Source: Ashinkailepas kermadecensis
Taxonomy: Eukaryota; Arthropoda; Thecostraca; Neolepadidae
Direction: 5' to 3'
DNA: 64,000 nt
Assembly (NCBI GenBank): GCA_034440615.1
Contig: JAOTOM010003934.1
Span: forward strand, 117,501 to 181,500
The notes beneath the pieces are model-generated. The model was not told the DNA's origin. It did no database searches and worked only from the letters and a program-made list of their open reading frames with translations. Position numbers and translations under genes: made by a program. Of this stretch, positions 1 through 11,027 are shown in pieces; the stretch's first letter is position 1, and each line of letters starts with the position of its first letter.

Positions 1-217
1 AACCCTGAGTATCCCCCTAGGATTAAAAAAATGTCTTGATGTTGATAATGCTGTTTGTCTGTTATATGAATGCTATTTACTACGAATGCGAACCATGTAC
101 CCACGATGGAAATTCATGAGAAATTTCCTACATGGTTTAACCACTGGGTGTACCATCTCCTACAGAAAAAGGAAACTGCGCATAGACGTAAGAATCGAAT
201 CCTATACCTCTGGACAC

Positions 218-265
218 GTTGTGGAACACACGGGTTGTGGAACACACGGGTTGTGGAACACACGC
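218..265. repeat. 16-bp minisatellite, 3 copies
   Basis: Three head-to-tail copies of gttgtggaacacacgg. The first two are identical and the third changes at its last base. Because 16 is not a multiple of three, the array reads through all three frames without a stop. Confidence 0.9.
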
Positions 266-317
266 CAGGGCCGGTTTCAAGCTGCATACTGATATCTATA
301 TACTATGAATACTTGAT

Positions 318-500
318 CACTACTGGTCCATCCTTGAGCACGCCTGGTCCCCCATGATCACTGCTGGTCCACCCTTGAGCACTGCTAGTCCACCCTTGAG
401 CACTGCTGATCCACACTTAAACACTGCTGATCCACCCTTGAGCACTGCTGGTCCACCATTGAGCACTGCTAGTCCACCCCCTTAGCGCTGCTAGTCACCC
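318..500. repeat. 21-bp minisatellite, about 8 copies
   Basis: Units of the form cactgctggtccacccttga plus g follow one another. Substitutions appear at the gg/ag/ga position and in the cttgag tail, and the last units carry small indels. The period is seven codons, so a frame stays open through the first part. Confidence 0.85.
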
Positions 501-2712
501 ATATCGAATGGTAAGCAAACAGATGCCACGTACACTGACTACTCATCTATGCACATTCTCTCCTCTATGGGAACGATTGATCAAAGACTGGTCGAAGTTA
601 CCTAAAGGTCAAATTACTAACTAACAATCACACTCCTCTGCTACATAAGCTTCATTGCTCCGTCAACATCATCGGTCTCGGCCACATCTGGCTGAACCCT
701 GACAATCGCTCCCAGCGAATAGAGCTGTTGCACGTTGTTGGTTTTTATTCTTAAAAAACTCCATTGAAGATGCTTACTGATTTACTTTGTGTTTTTCTTA
801 TATGGATGATATTAGCAAGATATTGCGTTTTGCTTTTTGTCAGTTTGTTAAGAACTTCATGTCGTCATTGACTGACGTCCCTTTTGAATATAAAGTTCCG
901 TCGTACGATGCGTCCACACTGCTACATATATTTATCGTTCGTGGAGCGATTGGTTGCGGTCCTTTCGGGCCTCCTGGAGGACCTTTTTTCGTGCAGATTT
1001 AGGTATAGTGCTAAGAAACTTTCCGGTGGAACAGTTCTGTCAGTCATTCCAAATGCTTCCTCAAATACACAGTTCCTTACCGTGCAGTGTTCATATTTGG
1101 CTTGGAAATGAAGCTATTATCTTCATCCCTCCTTATGAATATTCGACGTGAATATCGAGCTAATATCTTCTACATAGTTCCCACGTGATCTAATGCTTTG
1201 AAAGGCTTAGATAATAGAGGCCACAAGTAAGGATAGAACGGTAGTTCTGTGAGGATTATGCCTCAAATAACCAAGCCTGCATTTGCTCACGTTATTAGGA
1301 TAAAGATCGGTGGCAGATTCAGACAATGCTTTGTTTTCTGAGTATGAATGTCATCATGAAAATTATGGTTGCTGCCAATATTTTATCTGTTTTGCTTCCA
1401 ATGCAATGTCTAGTAAATAGGGCTGTCATGCACCTACATCAGTTACCTATCTATGTCAGCGCGTTCAAAATAAGAAATAAAATTTAGGTGGATACCGACA
1501 CATTACCAGGGAAGTATTTACATCTTCATTTCAATGTCCCACAGCTTAGGTGCAATTTCACTCACCCCCATACATTGTATCATGCTTATTAAAATTAAAA
1601 CTTACAGTACCTGTGGCGAACAAAAATATAGCCATCTTTAGCTTCTACGTATGCTTGGGAACACTTGTATTGCACAGTATCATTCGGTGGGAATTGCTCA
1701 TATATGTTATTTGGTACCTCTTGCATAGCACAATGAGTGATTCCTTTTTGTGCAAACCCGATGCCAACCGAAGCTGAATTTGGGCACTCTGGCCTTGGTG
1801 GATACATTGGCTGCATAGCTCGAGGATGATGTCATTGATGTCACTGCAGACTGCAGAAATGCAGAGGTAGGTTGTCATTGATGCAACTTGCAGGTGATCA
1901 CTCACTTTGTAGCTTTTATATTATTCAGCCATGGAAAATATTAATCGCCCATGCACATGTTTTGGCAAGATTGTACCTCAAATTTCTATTGCATAGGCTT
2001 GCGAATTGGTGATCATAAAGAGTCACTGCACCTTAGTTGTACATTCTGCATACCAAGTGTTTTACGAATACGAATTACGTATGGGTGTCAAAAGTAGCGC
2101 ATTTTATTCTTGGTGCTTCTGTTTCATATTATATACGCCTTAGCTGTAAAGATGTATGGATATGTAGCAAATTGGAACCAAAAAATTAAATTTAGATCTA
2201 TACTGCAATGGTGTTATTAAGGACGGGCACCGCAAATTTCGGTATTGCAGAGCAAAAAGCATGCACCCTATTTTATGGGTTGCTTTGTCATGCTAAGAAG
2301 TGGCAACTCTATTCTCCTGCTTTCTATGCTCCTGCTGAAGATCAGCTGCAATACCAGTTTTGAGAAAGCCCATGGGGTCGGCCCAGATGAGGATGCCCAA
2401 ATGACCCGGACCGACATAGTATTGGATCCTAAGGCGGAGAAAATGCAGACATTCCACCCTTCATGGAATTCCTAGCTGTACTTTCAAAGCCACACTTGTG
2501 AAATAAAACAATTTTACCCATTGCAATACTAACTGCATCCATGATTACAGTTCCCATGATTCAACAGAACAGCATAGCAGTGCAAGATAGCAGTGGCCAG
2601 TGGACATAAGCATCTTTGCAGTCATTCAGCAGAAAACCTAGTAGAGAAAACTGGCAATCATGAAGAATCAACACTTACCTTAAAATGATCCTCACATCAT
2701 ACTATCAGCGCC

Positions 2713-2832
2713 CATGGGTACAATGGAACCAACTGAAGCTTATTCTGGTACAATGGAACCAACTGAAGCTTATTCTGGTACAATAGAACCAACGGAAGCT
2801 TATTCTGGTACAATAGAAACAACTGAAGCTTA
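2713..2832 (+). repeat. 30-bp tandem repeat, 4 copies, in frame with the LINE RT
   Basis: Four 30-bp units encode the decapeptide GTMEPTEAYS with Met/Ile and Pro/Thr variation. The array sits immediately before the reverse-transcriptase homology and in the same reading frame. Either the repeat expanded inside the element's coding region, or the element is truncated just after a pre-existing minisatellite. Confidence 0.9.
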
Positions 2833-4371
2833 TGCCATGACAGGTGATACGCTGGAGGATCTTACAATAACTACAGAAGCTGTAGAAAAGCAGTTGCAGA
2901 ATATAAAACCTAATAAAGCCTCTGGACCAGATTATATATATGCTAGGGCCTTAGTAGAGTGTGCTTTAGCAGTTCCCCTAGGTATAATTTTCAGGCGGTC
3001 TATGGAATATTCTGAAGTGCCTGAAGATTGGAGAAATGCAAACGTAGTACCAATTTTCAAAAAGGGAAGTATGAAGTGTGTAGGAAACTACAGGCCAGTC
3101 AGTTTGACCTCAATAGTTTGCAAGGTACTAGAAAATCTGGTTAAACAAAATGTTCAGATTCATCTTGATAGGCACAACCTTTTAAGGGATACTCAACATG
3201 GATTTCGATCTCGAAGGTCTTGTTTAACTAACCTATTGGAATTCATGGAGTATGTTACTAAATAAGTAGACAATCAAAGCAGGATGGATGTTGTGTACTT
3301 GGACTTCAGCAAAGCTTTTGATAATGTTCCACATGGGATGCTAATTCATCAACTACGGCAACGTGGGATTGTTGGAAAAGTTTTAGGTTGGATTGAAGCA
3401 TGGTTGAGGGGAAGGAAACAAAGGATAGTGTTAAATGGATGTAAATCTGATTGGAAGGATGTTCTGAATGGAGTACCACAGGGCTCTGTTCTAGGGTCAC
3501 TTCTCTTTATCATTTTTGTGAATAACATTGAGGTAGGACTGAGAAAGAGAGTGTTCAAATTTGCTGATGACATCAAGCTGGTATGAGTGGCAAACAGTAG
3601 TGATCAATCTAGTAACATTCAACTAGACTTGGAGGACCTAAAAAAGTGGGCTGATCAATGGCAGATGTCTTTCAACTATGATAAGTGTAAGGTTATGCAT
3701 TTGGGGTCTGGAGGTGAGACTTTCAGATATACAGTGGGAGGGAGGGAACTGGATGTTATTGAAGAGGAAAGGGACTTAGGTGTGTTGGTTTCAAAAGACC
3801 TTAAAGCAGAAAACAATATATCTCAGCTAGCAACAGGGCACTCAGAAAGCTGGGACTCATTAATAGAAGTGTGATGTATAAGAGCAAGGAAGTCATGAAA
3901 AAACTGTACTTAGCACATGTCCGACCCCACTTGGAATATTATCTACAAGCATGGAGCCCCTACCTAGACAAATATATAGATATGTTAGAAAGAGTGCAGC
4001 GCAAAGCAACTAGACTCATCAGTGGAATAAGTAACTTAGAATATGGAGAAAGGCTTGTGGCATTATATATGTACTCACTCAAGTATACGAGATTAATGGG
4101 GGACATGATTTAAATGTACAAAATTGTTAAAGGACTAGATCAGGTCAATCTGAATGACGCTCTTCAGTTTAGAGTATCACATAGGGGTCATCAATTCAGG
4201 TTAGACAAGTTGAGGTGTAGGACAGTTAAGCGACAACAGGTCTTCAGTCAAAGGGTTGTTGATCAGTGGAATAGGCTGCCTGCTGATGTTGTGGGGAGTT
4301 CCTCACTGAATGTATTTAACAGTAGGGTGGACAAACTTTTTGGACAGGAAAATATTGTCTTTGAGTTATAG
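2714..4371 (+). pseudogene. non-LTR retrotransposon reverse transcriptase (CR1/L2/jockey-like), broken
   Basis: This encodes most of a LINE reverse transcriptase, the enzyme that copies element RNA at a nicked chromosomal target. Visible landmarks in order: the fingers region with NIKPNKASGPD (about 2905) and NYRPVSLTS (about 3090), then QHGFRSRRSC, then the first catalytic motif YLDFSKAFD (about 3297), then GVPQGSVLG, then the active-site FADD at 3560-3571. After these come KWADQWQMSFN, the HVRPHLEY thumb-side block and the C-terminal WNRLPADVV block ending at 4371. The frame is broken by TAA at 3263, TGA at 3584 just after FADD, a frameshift near 3825-3840, and TAA at 4111. No endonuclease domain is recognisable upstream, so the copy is 5'-truncated as well as mutated. 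Catalytic residues survive, which suggests fairly recent inactivation. I infer the clade from motif style; jockey and CR1/L2 cannot be separated without a tree. Confidence 0.92.
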
Positions 4372-5180
4372 TTTGTGGTGGGTGGGATGATATTAATGCT
4401 AAGTGGATGTGCGCGGCGCGGACCCATTTGAGCGGGCATGGATGCAGTCATAGGCGTAGGAACGGCTGAAAAAGTGGGTGGGCCAGGGTCAACAGCAGGG
4501 GCGCACCCAGGGATTTCGCAAAGTACCATGGCTGAGCACTTTTGGATAGATAATCCGATAATTTTAATGTAACACAACATTCACCGCCAAGGGGGATGGG
4601 GCAGGCCCTCTGGACGGGCCTATGGTACGGGCCTATGGCTAACAGCAACATGTGGTACTGAAAAAGAACTATCATCGCAGTATAAGTACTTTCAAATTCA
4701 CACTTCACTCTGAACTTCGAACTCTCTTCAGGACTGATGGATTCTTGTATAATAATAGGTTTATCTTCCTGGTGCAAGTGAAACCATTAGTACGTATTAC
4801 TGTATAAACAAAATTTCTTCAACTTCTGCTATGTGCGTGGGGGGGGGGGAGGAGGTGATGCAAGCTTATTACAGCCTCAATAATGAGTATGTGGTGTGTT
4901 CTAGTTTCCATGATATAGTACTGTACGTCTCTAAGATGTCCCCCGTTGTAAATGTCACCGATGTTGGTGAGGAGAAAGAATAAGCAGGAAAAAATAAGCA
5001 AGAACTTAGCTTACTTGCTGGCCCATGGCAAAAGAAGTCTCATGATTGATGCTGGAAAAGATGAGAAACAGAAAAGACTGGTGATCACTGGTTGAAAATT
5101 ATTTGATCCGGTGTGTGGCAGATCAAGATTGGCAGGCTAACATAATTGTATGGTGTTCGTGTATGTAAAACAAACAAAAA
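4372..5180. other. LINE 3' flank and transposon-terminal-like sequence
   Basis: Sequence after the reverse transcriptase stop. At 4449-4463 it holds cataggcgtaggaac followed by aaaagtgggtgggcca. Both strings recur near 7.6 kb and resemble element ends seen in many invertebrate genomes. A G run is near 4840. No gene is recognised. Confidence 0.5.
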
Positions 5181-6180
5181 TGTGTATGGTTTTTTAGGCC
5201 CTGCCGCTTTTTGCCAGAGTCGGTACGCTTTGGAGGGCCAGGTGCATTTTCGTCCTCCAGTTGTGCTCTTAGGATCCCCCTGTGTTTATTTGGGGTTCCT
5301 CGCTCACATTTGTGGGACCCCAGCACGATATTGGGGGCTCCGGTATAATTTATCGGGGTCCCGTCGCGACTTTTCGGGCCCAGGCGGGTGGTTCCGGGGA
5401 TCCGACGCCAGTTTTCTGAGCTCTACGAAATTTGTATTTACTTCTGAATTATGCAAAGTCCGAGCCACGGCATGATTTAGATAGCCACGGGCCCCCGGCA
5501 ACATTTTTTTTGCGTCCCGCGGCGATTTTTCGATCTCCGGTACGTTTTTCGGTGCCGTATGCGATTTGTTAAGGCATCTGGTGGTATGTTTGAGCTAAGG
5601 AGCGATTTTCCTGGCTCGGACATTTATTTTTCGGAAACTCTATTTTGAAGGGCTCGGGCTTGATCCTTGTCGGTTTCGATGCGATTTTGGGGCCACGCTG
5701 TGCTTAGCTGGGACCACCGACGCCAACTTTTGGGAGCCCCGAGGGGAATTTTTGATGCCCCAAGCAGGATGTATGGGACTACTGACAGGAATTTCGGGTC
5801 CAAAGAGCGATTCCGACCTTTTAAGGCCTTAGCGTGATTTCTTGGGGCCCTGGCGCGACTCATCGGTGTCACGGCGCGACTTTTTGGAGGCCTAACGGTA
5901 TTTCAGGGACCCGATCCCACATTTCGGGGCCATCAGCTTCATTTTTTTAGTCCCGGGACGATTTTTGAGGCATTCAATGTTACTTTCAGGGGCCTTGTGG
6001 GATTTTGGGAGGCCCCAGTCTCATTTTCAGGGATCCCTGCGCGACTTTTTGGCGGCTCCAAAGTGATTTTTATATGCCCCGGTGCGATTGTTGGGGACAC
6101 CAGCATGATTTTTAAAGAGCCTGGCGCTATTTTTCCGAACGCAGGCGCGATTATTTGGGGCCCACAACCTCTCATGGGGA
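5180..6180. repeat. ancient, highly diverged 21-bp tandem array
   Basis: About 1 kb is built of 21-bp units whose shared pattern is roughly ccNgcgcgatttttgggg plus a gcc tail. The phase is clearest at 5860-6165, where successive units keep 21-bp spacing despite heavy substitution. The period equals seven codons, so several frames stay open on both strands and yield heptad-like peptides; these are repeat products, not a supported gene. Roughly 45-48 units would fit. A few gaps near 5430-5520 and 5560-5650 break the phase. Confidence 0.75.
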
Positions 6181-7550
6181 GGGGGGACTGCTCCAACTCC
6201 CCCTCTCTTCGGTACGCCAATGCGCATGCCCCAATGATTGTATAGCTTAACCATGACGTCTATGGAGTACATCGCACAAAATCGACTTTCCTATGCCCAT
6301 TTAGCTGCTTGCACCACAGGTGGTGTTCAGAAATATACACCCTGCAATTGGCCTAAATTCATCTCATCATATTTGGGGTTCTTAAATCTCAGCTTGGACG
6401 TACACATCACTGGACGATGAAAATCCTTGATAGTAGTCTCGGTTGTAATTCGGTGTTTTGCACTTTTAATCAAAATGTTTTCCTTGAATAGATTCTGGGA
6501 TCAGTGCCTTTGCTAAGCAGGGATTATTACATATACCACGGTACCACCATCTTACCGAACCATTTCTGTTTAACGACATAATTTTAATTCAATGTTTAAC
6601 GTGCTGTCAATGCCACTACGCAGTTACCCAGCTGAAGATCCACTCGGGTCAGTTGCCATGCTCGTCATGCGCCTTCTCAGGTCACATGACAAGCATCGCT
6701 CGTTATTCGTCACATCATCACTCTTCATATCACTCCTCGTGTCACCTTGTCAGGTCGCACCACGAGCGCCTCTCGGGAATTCTGAGATTCTGACAGGTGT
6801 TCTCGCACTTGAAGTTGATATAATAGGTTGCGGACTTCATTATTGTATCTATGCTACCATAATAAATGATCGAAATATGTATTTTGCTATGTTGGATACC
6901 AGCACCGATAATACGCATGCATCTCGCTGAAAAGGTTGGATATCTGTGTGCTGTGCCAAACTGTGAAAATCCATTGAAATGTGGAATTTTGACGTTCTAT
7001 TTCATACTACAGTCACGCAATGTATGCATCGTGGCAGTAATTTTATGCTTCAATATTCAAAATACATGTAAATATTGAAGTGTATGGCAGCTAGGAGCAA
7101 GACCATATATGATACATGGCTATGTAATATCAAGGCAAGGAACTTGCACTTCCAAATTGTACGTCTTACCACGATTGTGTTACGTTACTGCCTTCAGCCA
7201 TTGTAATTTTTTATTGTAGGCAATATTAATGAAATCGATGTAAAAATAGTAACAGTAAAAGAACCACAGTGAAAAGCTAGTATGAATGTATTTTGGTACT
7301 GGTTGGCACATCATCTGCTTTATAGTCTTTTCATAACATAATATATGGGTTGAATATCCATACATCTGTCGCATTACATCAACTCCTGAATTAGTTGCGT
7401 TGTTGTAAGGTCATGTCCAAGTGTGTATGACTTAAAAAATGAAGTGCTACCATGTGATATGTGCAACTTTTACTTAGTTATGGATTGCAGGAAGTTTTTC
7501 ACATATTCAAATGTGTGCATGCTGCCTTTTATTAAATTTAAATGTCTAAA
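6181..7550. other. intergenic, no gene recognised
   Basis: AT-leaning sequence with only short open frames. I see no domain, no tandem repeat of note and no RNA gene. Confidence 0.45.
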
Positions 7551-7554
7551 AAGT

Positions 7555-7650
7555 GGGAGGTCCAGCTACCATTGTTGGCCCCCCACTTTGAAAAGTGGGT
7601 GGGCCAAGGCCCCATGCCCCCCCCCCCCTGTTCCTACGCCTATGGATGCA
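7555..7650. mobile_element. fragment of a repetitive element terminus
   Basis: The segment holds a local inverted pair around ggccccccactttgaaaagt, a 13-base C run, and then gttcctacgcctatg. The last is the reverse complement of cataggcgtaggaac at 4449-4463. The combination of a gtgggtgggcca block, a poly-C/G run and the cctacgcctatg block suggests a transposon end. No transposase is attached. Confidence 0.55.
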
Positions 7651-7701
7651 GTTTGAAAATTGTTGGTGGGTCATTAAATCCACATGTGTTAAGAGGGATC
7701 A

Positions 7702-7805
7702 AGGGAATAGGGCTGGATAGCTGGGGTGATAGGCATTGATAGGGCTGATAGCTGGGGTGATAGGCATTGATAGGCTGCTGTGATAGGCATGATAGGCGTG
7801 TGGGA
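7702..7805. repeat. short tandem repeat around gctggggtgataggcattgat
   Basis: Two close copies and one decayed copy of a unit of about 30 bp containing tgataggcattgatagg lie between about 7702 and 7805. Confidence 0.7.
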
Positions 7806-7849
7806 TGTTGGCGGATGGTTTCTTTATGATGTGGTGATGGTTAGGGTGG

Positions 7850-8230
7850 GTCTTTTTGCCAGGCTTATGGTATCTTCCATTTACAGACTTAACTGGATGG
7901 GCCCCTGGGTCTCTTATTTAACACTTTATAACTTTATATAGGGTGTACCCAGCAATGGATTCAGCACCTTCCTTCGGGATGTGATGCTGATGAGATTGGC
8001 TATGGTAGCACAATGGGCATGATTGGAGGAGTTTGCAATAGTTGAGGAGTGTGTTATGCAATATCAGGTGAATAGTGCTACATAGGCTGGGATATATAGC
8101 TCCCTAGGAACTTGAGATAATGGATTGATTGGGGTCAGAGCATGTACTTTTCTAGTATCTTTTCTAGATAGGTTTAACCCAGATGGGCCCCTGTGGCTCT
8201 TATTAAGCCTTAACACTTCATGACTTCATG
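7850..8230. repeat. dispersed direct repeat pair, about 285 bp apart
   Basis: The block gatgggcccctg...ctcttatt...aacact at about 7898-7935 recurs at about 8183-8225 with small indels, in the same orientation. It may be an old duplication or two ends of a decayed element. The sequence between them has no recognisable gene. Confidence 0.5.
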
Positions 8231-8619
8231 ACTTTGTGGGCCACAGCGCACCTATCGGTTAGGAAGGGGACATCCCGGCCGGCTGGGTCGCTCCGTATTT
8301 TCATTTTCCTGCAGTTCTTGGAAGACTTAAATGCCTTTTTGGGTGCAGTTTTCGTGTGTTTTTTCTCCTTGGGACGAAGCATGAATAGCAACGTCCCGCT
8401 CCCTCTCTGCCATTTCCATGTCCCCAGTGTACCAACAAATGCAGATTCTCTGCACCAGCCCGCTGTCGTTCCTTGAGATTGACATCACGATCAAACACAG
8501 AACGATCAAGAGAACTAATGAATACTAATTCAGTGTCATTACTTTGTTCACATCTGGTCAAAATGAATGTAACTACAATTTTCTAACTACAACATTTGAA
8601 GTAAACAGTGAAAGAAAAT

Positions 8620-9440
8620 GCTATATCATGTGACATGCAACAACTCCATTGTTCTGAACGGCAAGCAATCTGATTGGATCCACTCCGTTGCAATCTGGAG
8701 TACCAAAGACAGCATCCTAGATCCTCTTCTGTTTGCCTGCTACCTTGTCGACTTCCCTGACCACATAATAAGAGAACTGGATGCGTCATATACGCAGATG
8801 GAATGAAGCTATGTCAAATAATCCACTGTGAGGAAGACATTGCACTCAGGACAGACCTTGGTTGCCTCCTTCATTGGTCCAACACTTGAAGACTGAAGTG
8901 TCGCACTTACACTTAGCTGAATCTAGCTAAGTGCAAATTCATATTCTTCACCCTCCGCACCTCACTATTTCACGCATTCCGACACATTGGGCGGACACCA
9001 ACTCGAACACTGTGACATAATTCGTGATATTGGGGTATTGTTGGACACTGGGCTCACATTAGCACATCACATTGACGCCACAGTGGCGGAAGCCAGCAGA
9101 ATGCTCGGGCTTCTGATGCGGAGCACGTCGATGTCGTGTTGTCCTTGCCAAGCCAGATTTGATCACAAGTCGGTGGTGTGTGCCTTAAATAGGCATTGCT
9201 CATGTTCGGTCCGTACTCCAGTACGCCAGCGTGATCTGCAGCAGAGCTGCCGTAACTGATCTCGCTCGGTAGAGCGTTCACAACACCGCTTTCTCATGTG
9301 GTTGGGAGCAAGAACCCTGTCGCATTGCCCTCCCATGGACTACGAATATCTGCTGCAGCATTTTAGCACCACGTCCATCGATGTACTTTCCATCCAGATT
9401 AATCATTCATGTGCAATATTCACTCATATTCATGTGCAAA
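8620..9440 (+). pseudogene. second LINE reverse transcriptase relic (jockey/I-like), catalytic motif YADG
   Basis: A degraded reverse-transcriptase C-terminal half, different from the copy at 2.7-4.4 kb. Recognisable pieces are VLNGKQSDWI (about 8650), DPLLFACYLVDFPDHI (about 8721), YADG at 8791-8802 where active enzymes have YADD, LGCLLHWSNT, LAKCKFIF (about 8925), GGHQLEHCDIIRDIGVLL (8990 onwards), and the thumb-like ERSQHRFLMWLGART (about 9272). The pieces lie in different frames: a shift falls between the PDHI block and YADG, in-frame stops occur at 8887 and 8914, and another shift falls before 8987 with more after 9138. Loss of the second active-site aspartate and the many breaks show it is long dead. 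The upstream fingers region is absent. Confidence 0.8.
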
Positions 9441-9583
9441 GCTTATTGTCTGAAATATTTTCGTATGTTTCTCCTATACCACCGTATTCCCTAACCTGAC
9501 AAAGCATGCGTAACCTATGGTTAGGTTAGCAAAGTTCAACTGTTTCCCATGGCTGCCATGTAACAGTACTGTGCAATCTTCCC

Positions 9584-9650
9584 GGGTACGTTACGGGTAT
9601 GTTACGGATACGTTACGGGTACGTTACGGGTACGTTACGGGTACGTTACG
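9584..9650. repeat. 11-bp tandem repeat, 6 copies
   Basis: Six head-to-tail copies of gggtacgttac. The second has tatg and the third starts gga; the others are identical. Confidence 0.93.
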
Positions 9651-10966
9651 CTTCAAGCACAATGTAACTGCCGACATTGGGGTGAAAATAAAAGCAACTA
9701 CATGTCTTGGAAATATCAAGAAGTTTATAGTTTCCCAGCACGGATGCGACTATGACGCGACCGTCCACGTGCGATCAGTCGACGGATAATTAACTGCACA
9801 GTCGCCTAAAACAATGTTTTCTAGCAAGGCACTGCAACGGGAGACAAGTGGTCAGATGTTTACTGCCGAATTTTGGATAATGGCTGTTTTCATCTTCGGT
9901 GGTAAAGTAACCGTACACAAATTTGGGGCAGAATGGTGAAATTTACATCAGTCGACAGGTAATTAATTGCTTTAGTTTTTTTTCGGTGTTTTTCAACAAA
10001 TATTTGAATTGCGTATTTTTTTTAAATGTATGTATGTTAGCATCATAGTTTACGCTTCGTCCGATGCGTGGCGCTAGTGTCGCTGACCAGTCAAATGTCC
10101 GCGCTTGGCGCGCAACAAATGAAGAGCACCACGGAATTCAAATTTAAGGCGACGAAATATTTTAGAGGGCAGCCAGATATGGAAGGGCGGTAAAGATCAC
10201 TGATCTAGACATATTTTCGCAACCTAGGTCTTCAAATGACGTAAATTGTAACACAGGTCTGTTCTTTTTATCTGCATATGATTATCCCATGCCATATTAT
10301 TCCACGACCTGACCAAATCATACGTGGTCTACTGCCAGGGCATAACCCTGGACTTTGGACGATGGTGAACTATTTTCCCGGAATAAAGTTTTCGCCCAAA
10401 GAACAGCACTTTGTATTTCTATGAGCTAAACATGGTTACCAAGTTCGAATTCAGGCCAATAAAATTCCCCAGAAATTAGCCACTGTCCAAAAAAAATCAT
10501 TCAAGCATGCCAAGTGTCACTGAGGTACGAGCTGTACATTTACGCGACTGAAAGCATATCTTGGATTCTGGTCATACTTGTTGCATTTTTTGTCATCACA
10601 TCTATTGGCATATTCTATGTGTCACTGCGGATCAGCTAGTATGTGTCTGCATGTGTGCATATGTGGATGATTTACGTCAGCTGAACATTACCGTCATCTG
10701 GTTATCGCATTTCAGGGTTGGTGGCATATTTCGCTCAAGAATAGAGCTTGCTGCATCTTCTAAACTGTACCCCCATAGGTAGGTACGTCTAAGGTAACGT
10801 TAAAAGGTGACCGCTAATCTAGATGATATTAGTCCTAGATTAAAATGAACGGATGACCTGATGTTCGCTATTGATTATTAATTCGCTATGGGCTGTCAAA
10901 TTGGGTAAGCATCCATACAATTCTGATATTTAGCAACATGACGCAATTTCCCCACGGATCCCATGA

Positions 10967-11027
10967 ACTTAGAAGACTCTTAGTCTTAGAAGACTCTAAG
11001 TCTTAGAAGACTTAGAAGACTTAGAGG
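10967..11027. repeat. agaagacttag short tandem repeat
   Basis: Repeats of cttagaagact, partly self-complementary through agtct/agact, cover about 60 bp with small length changes. Confidence 0.75.

Larger units (their letters stand above)
1..2712. other. 5' flank, no gene recognised
   Basis: Apart from two short tandem arrays listed separately, I see no gene. Open frames are below about 100 codons, and none has recognisable motifs or convincing splice-site pairs. Composition is AT-leaning, with ordinary unique-looking sequence from about 500 to 2700. A short frame at 2245-2475 has a hydrophobic stretch but no recognisable motif. Confidence 0.5.
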
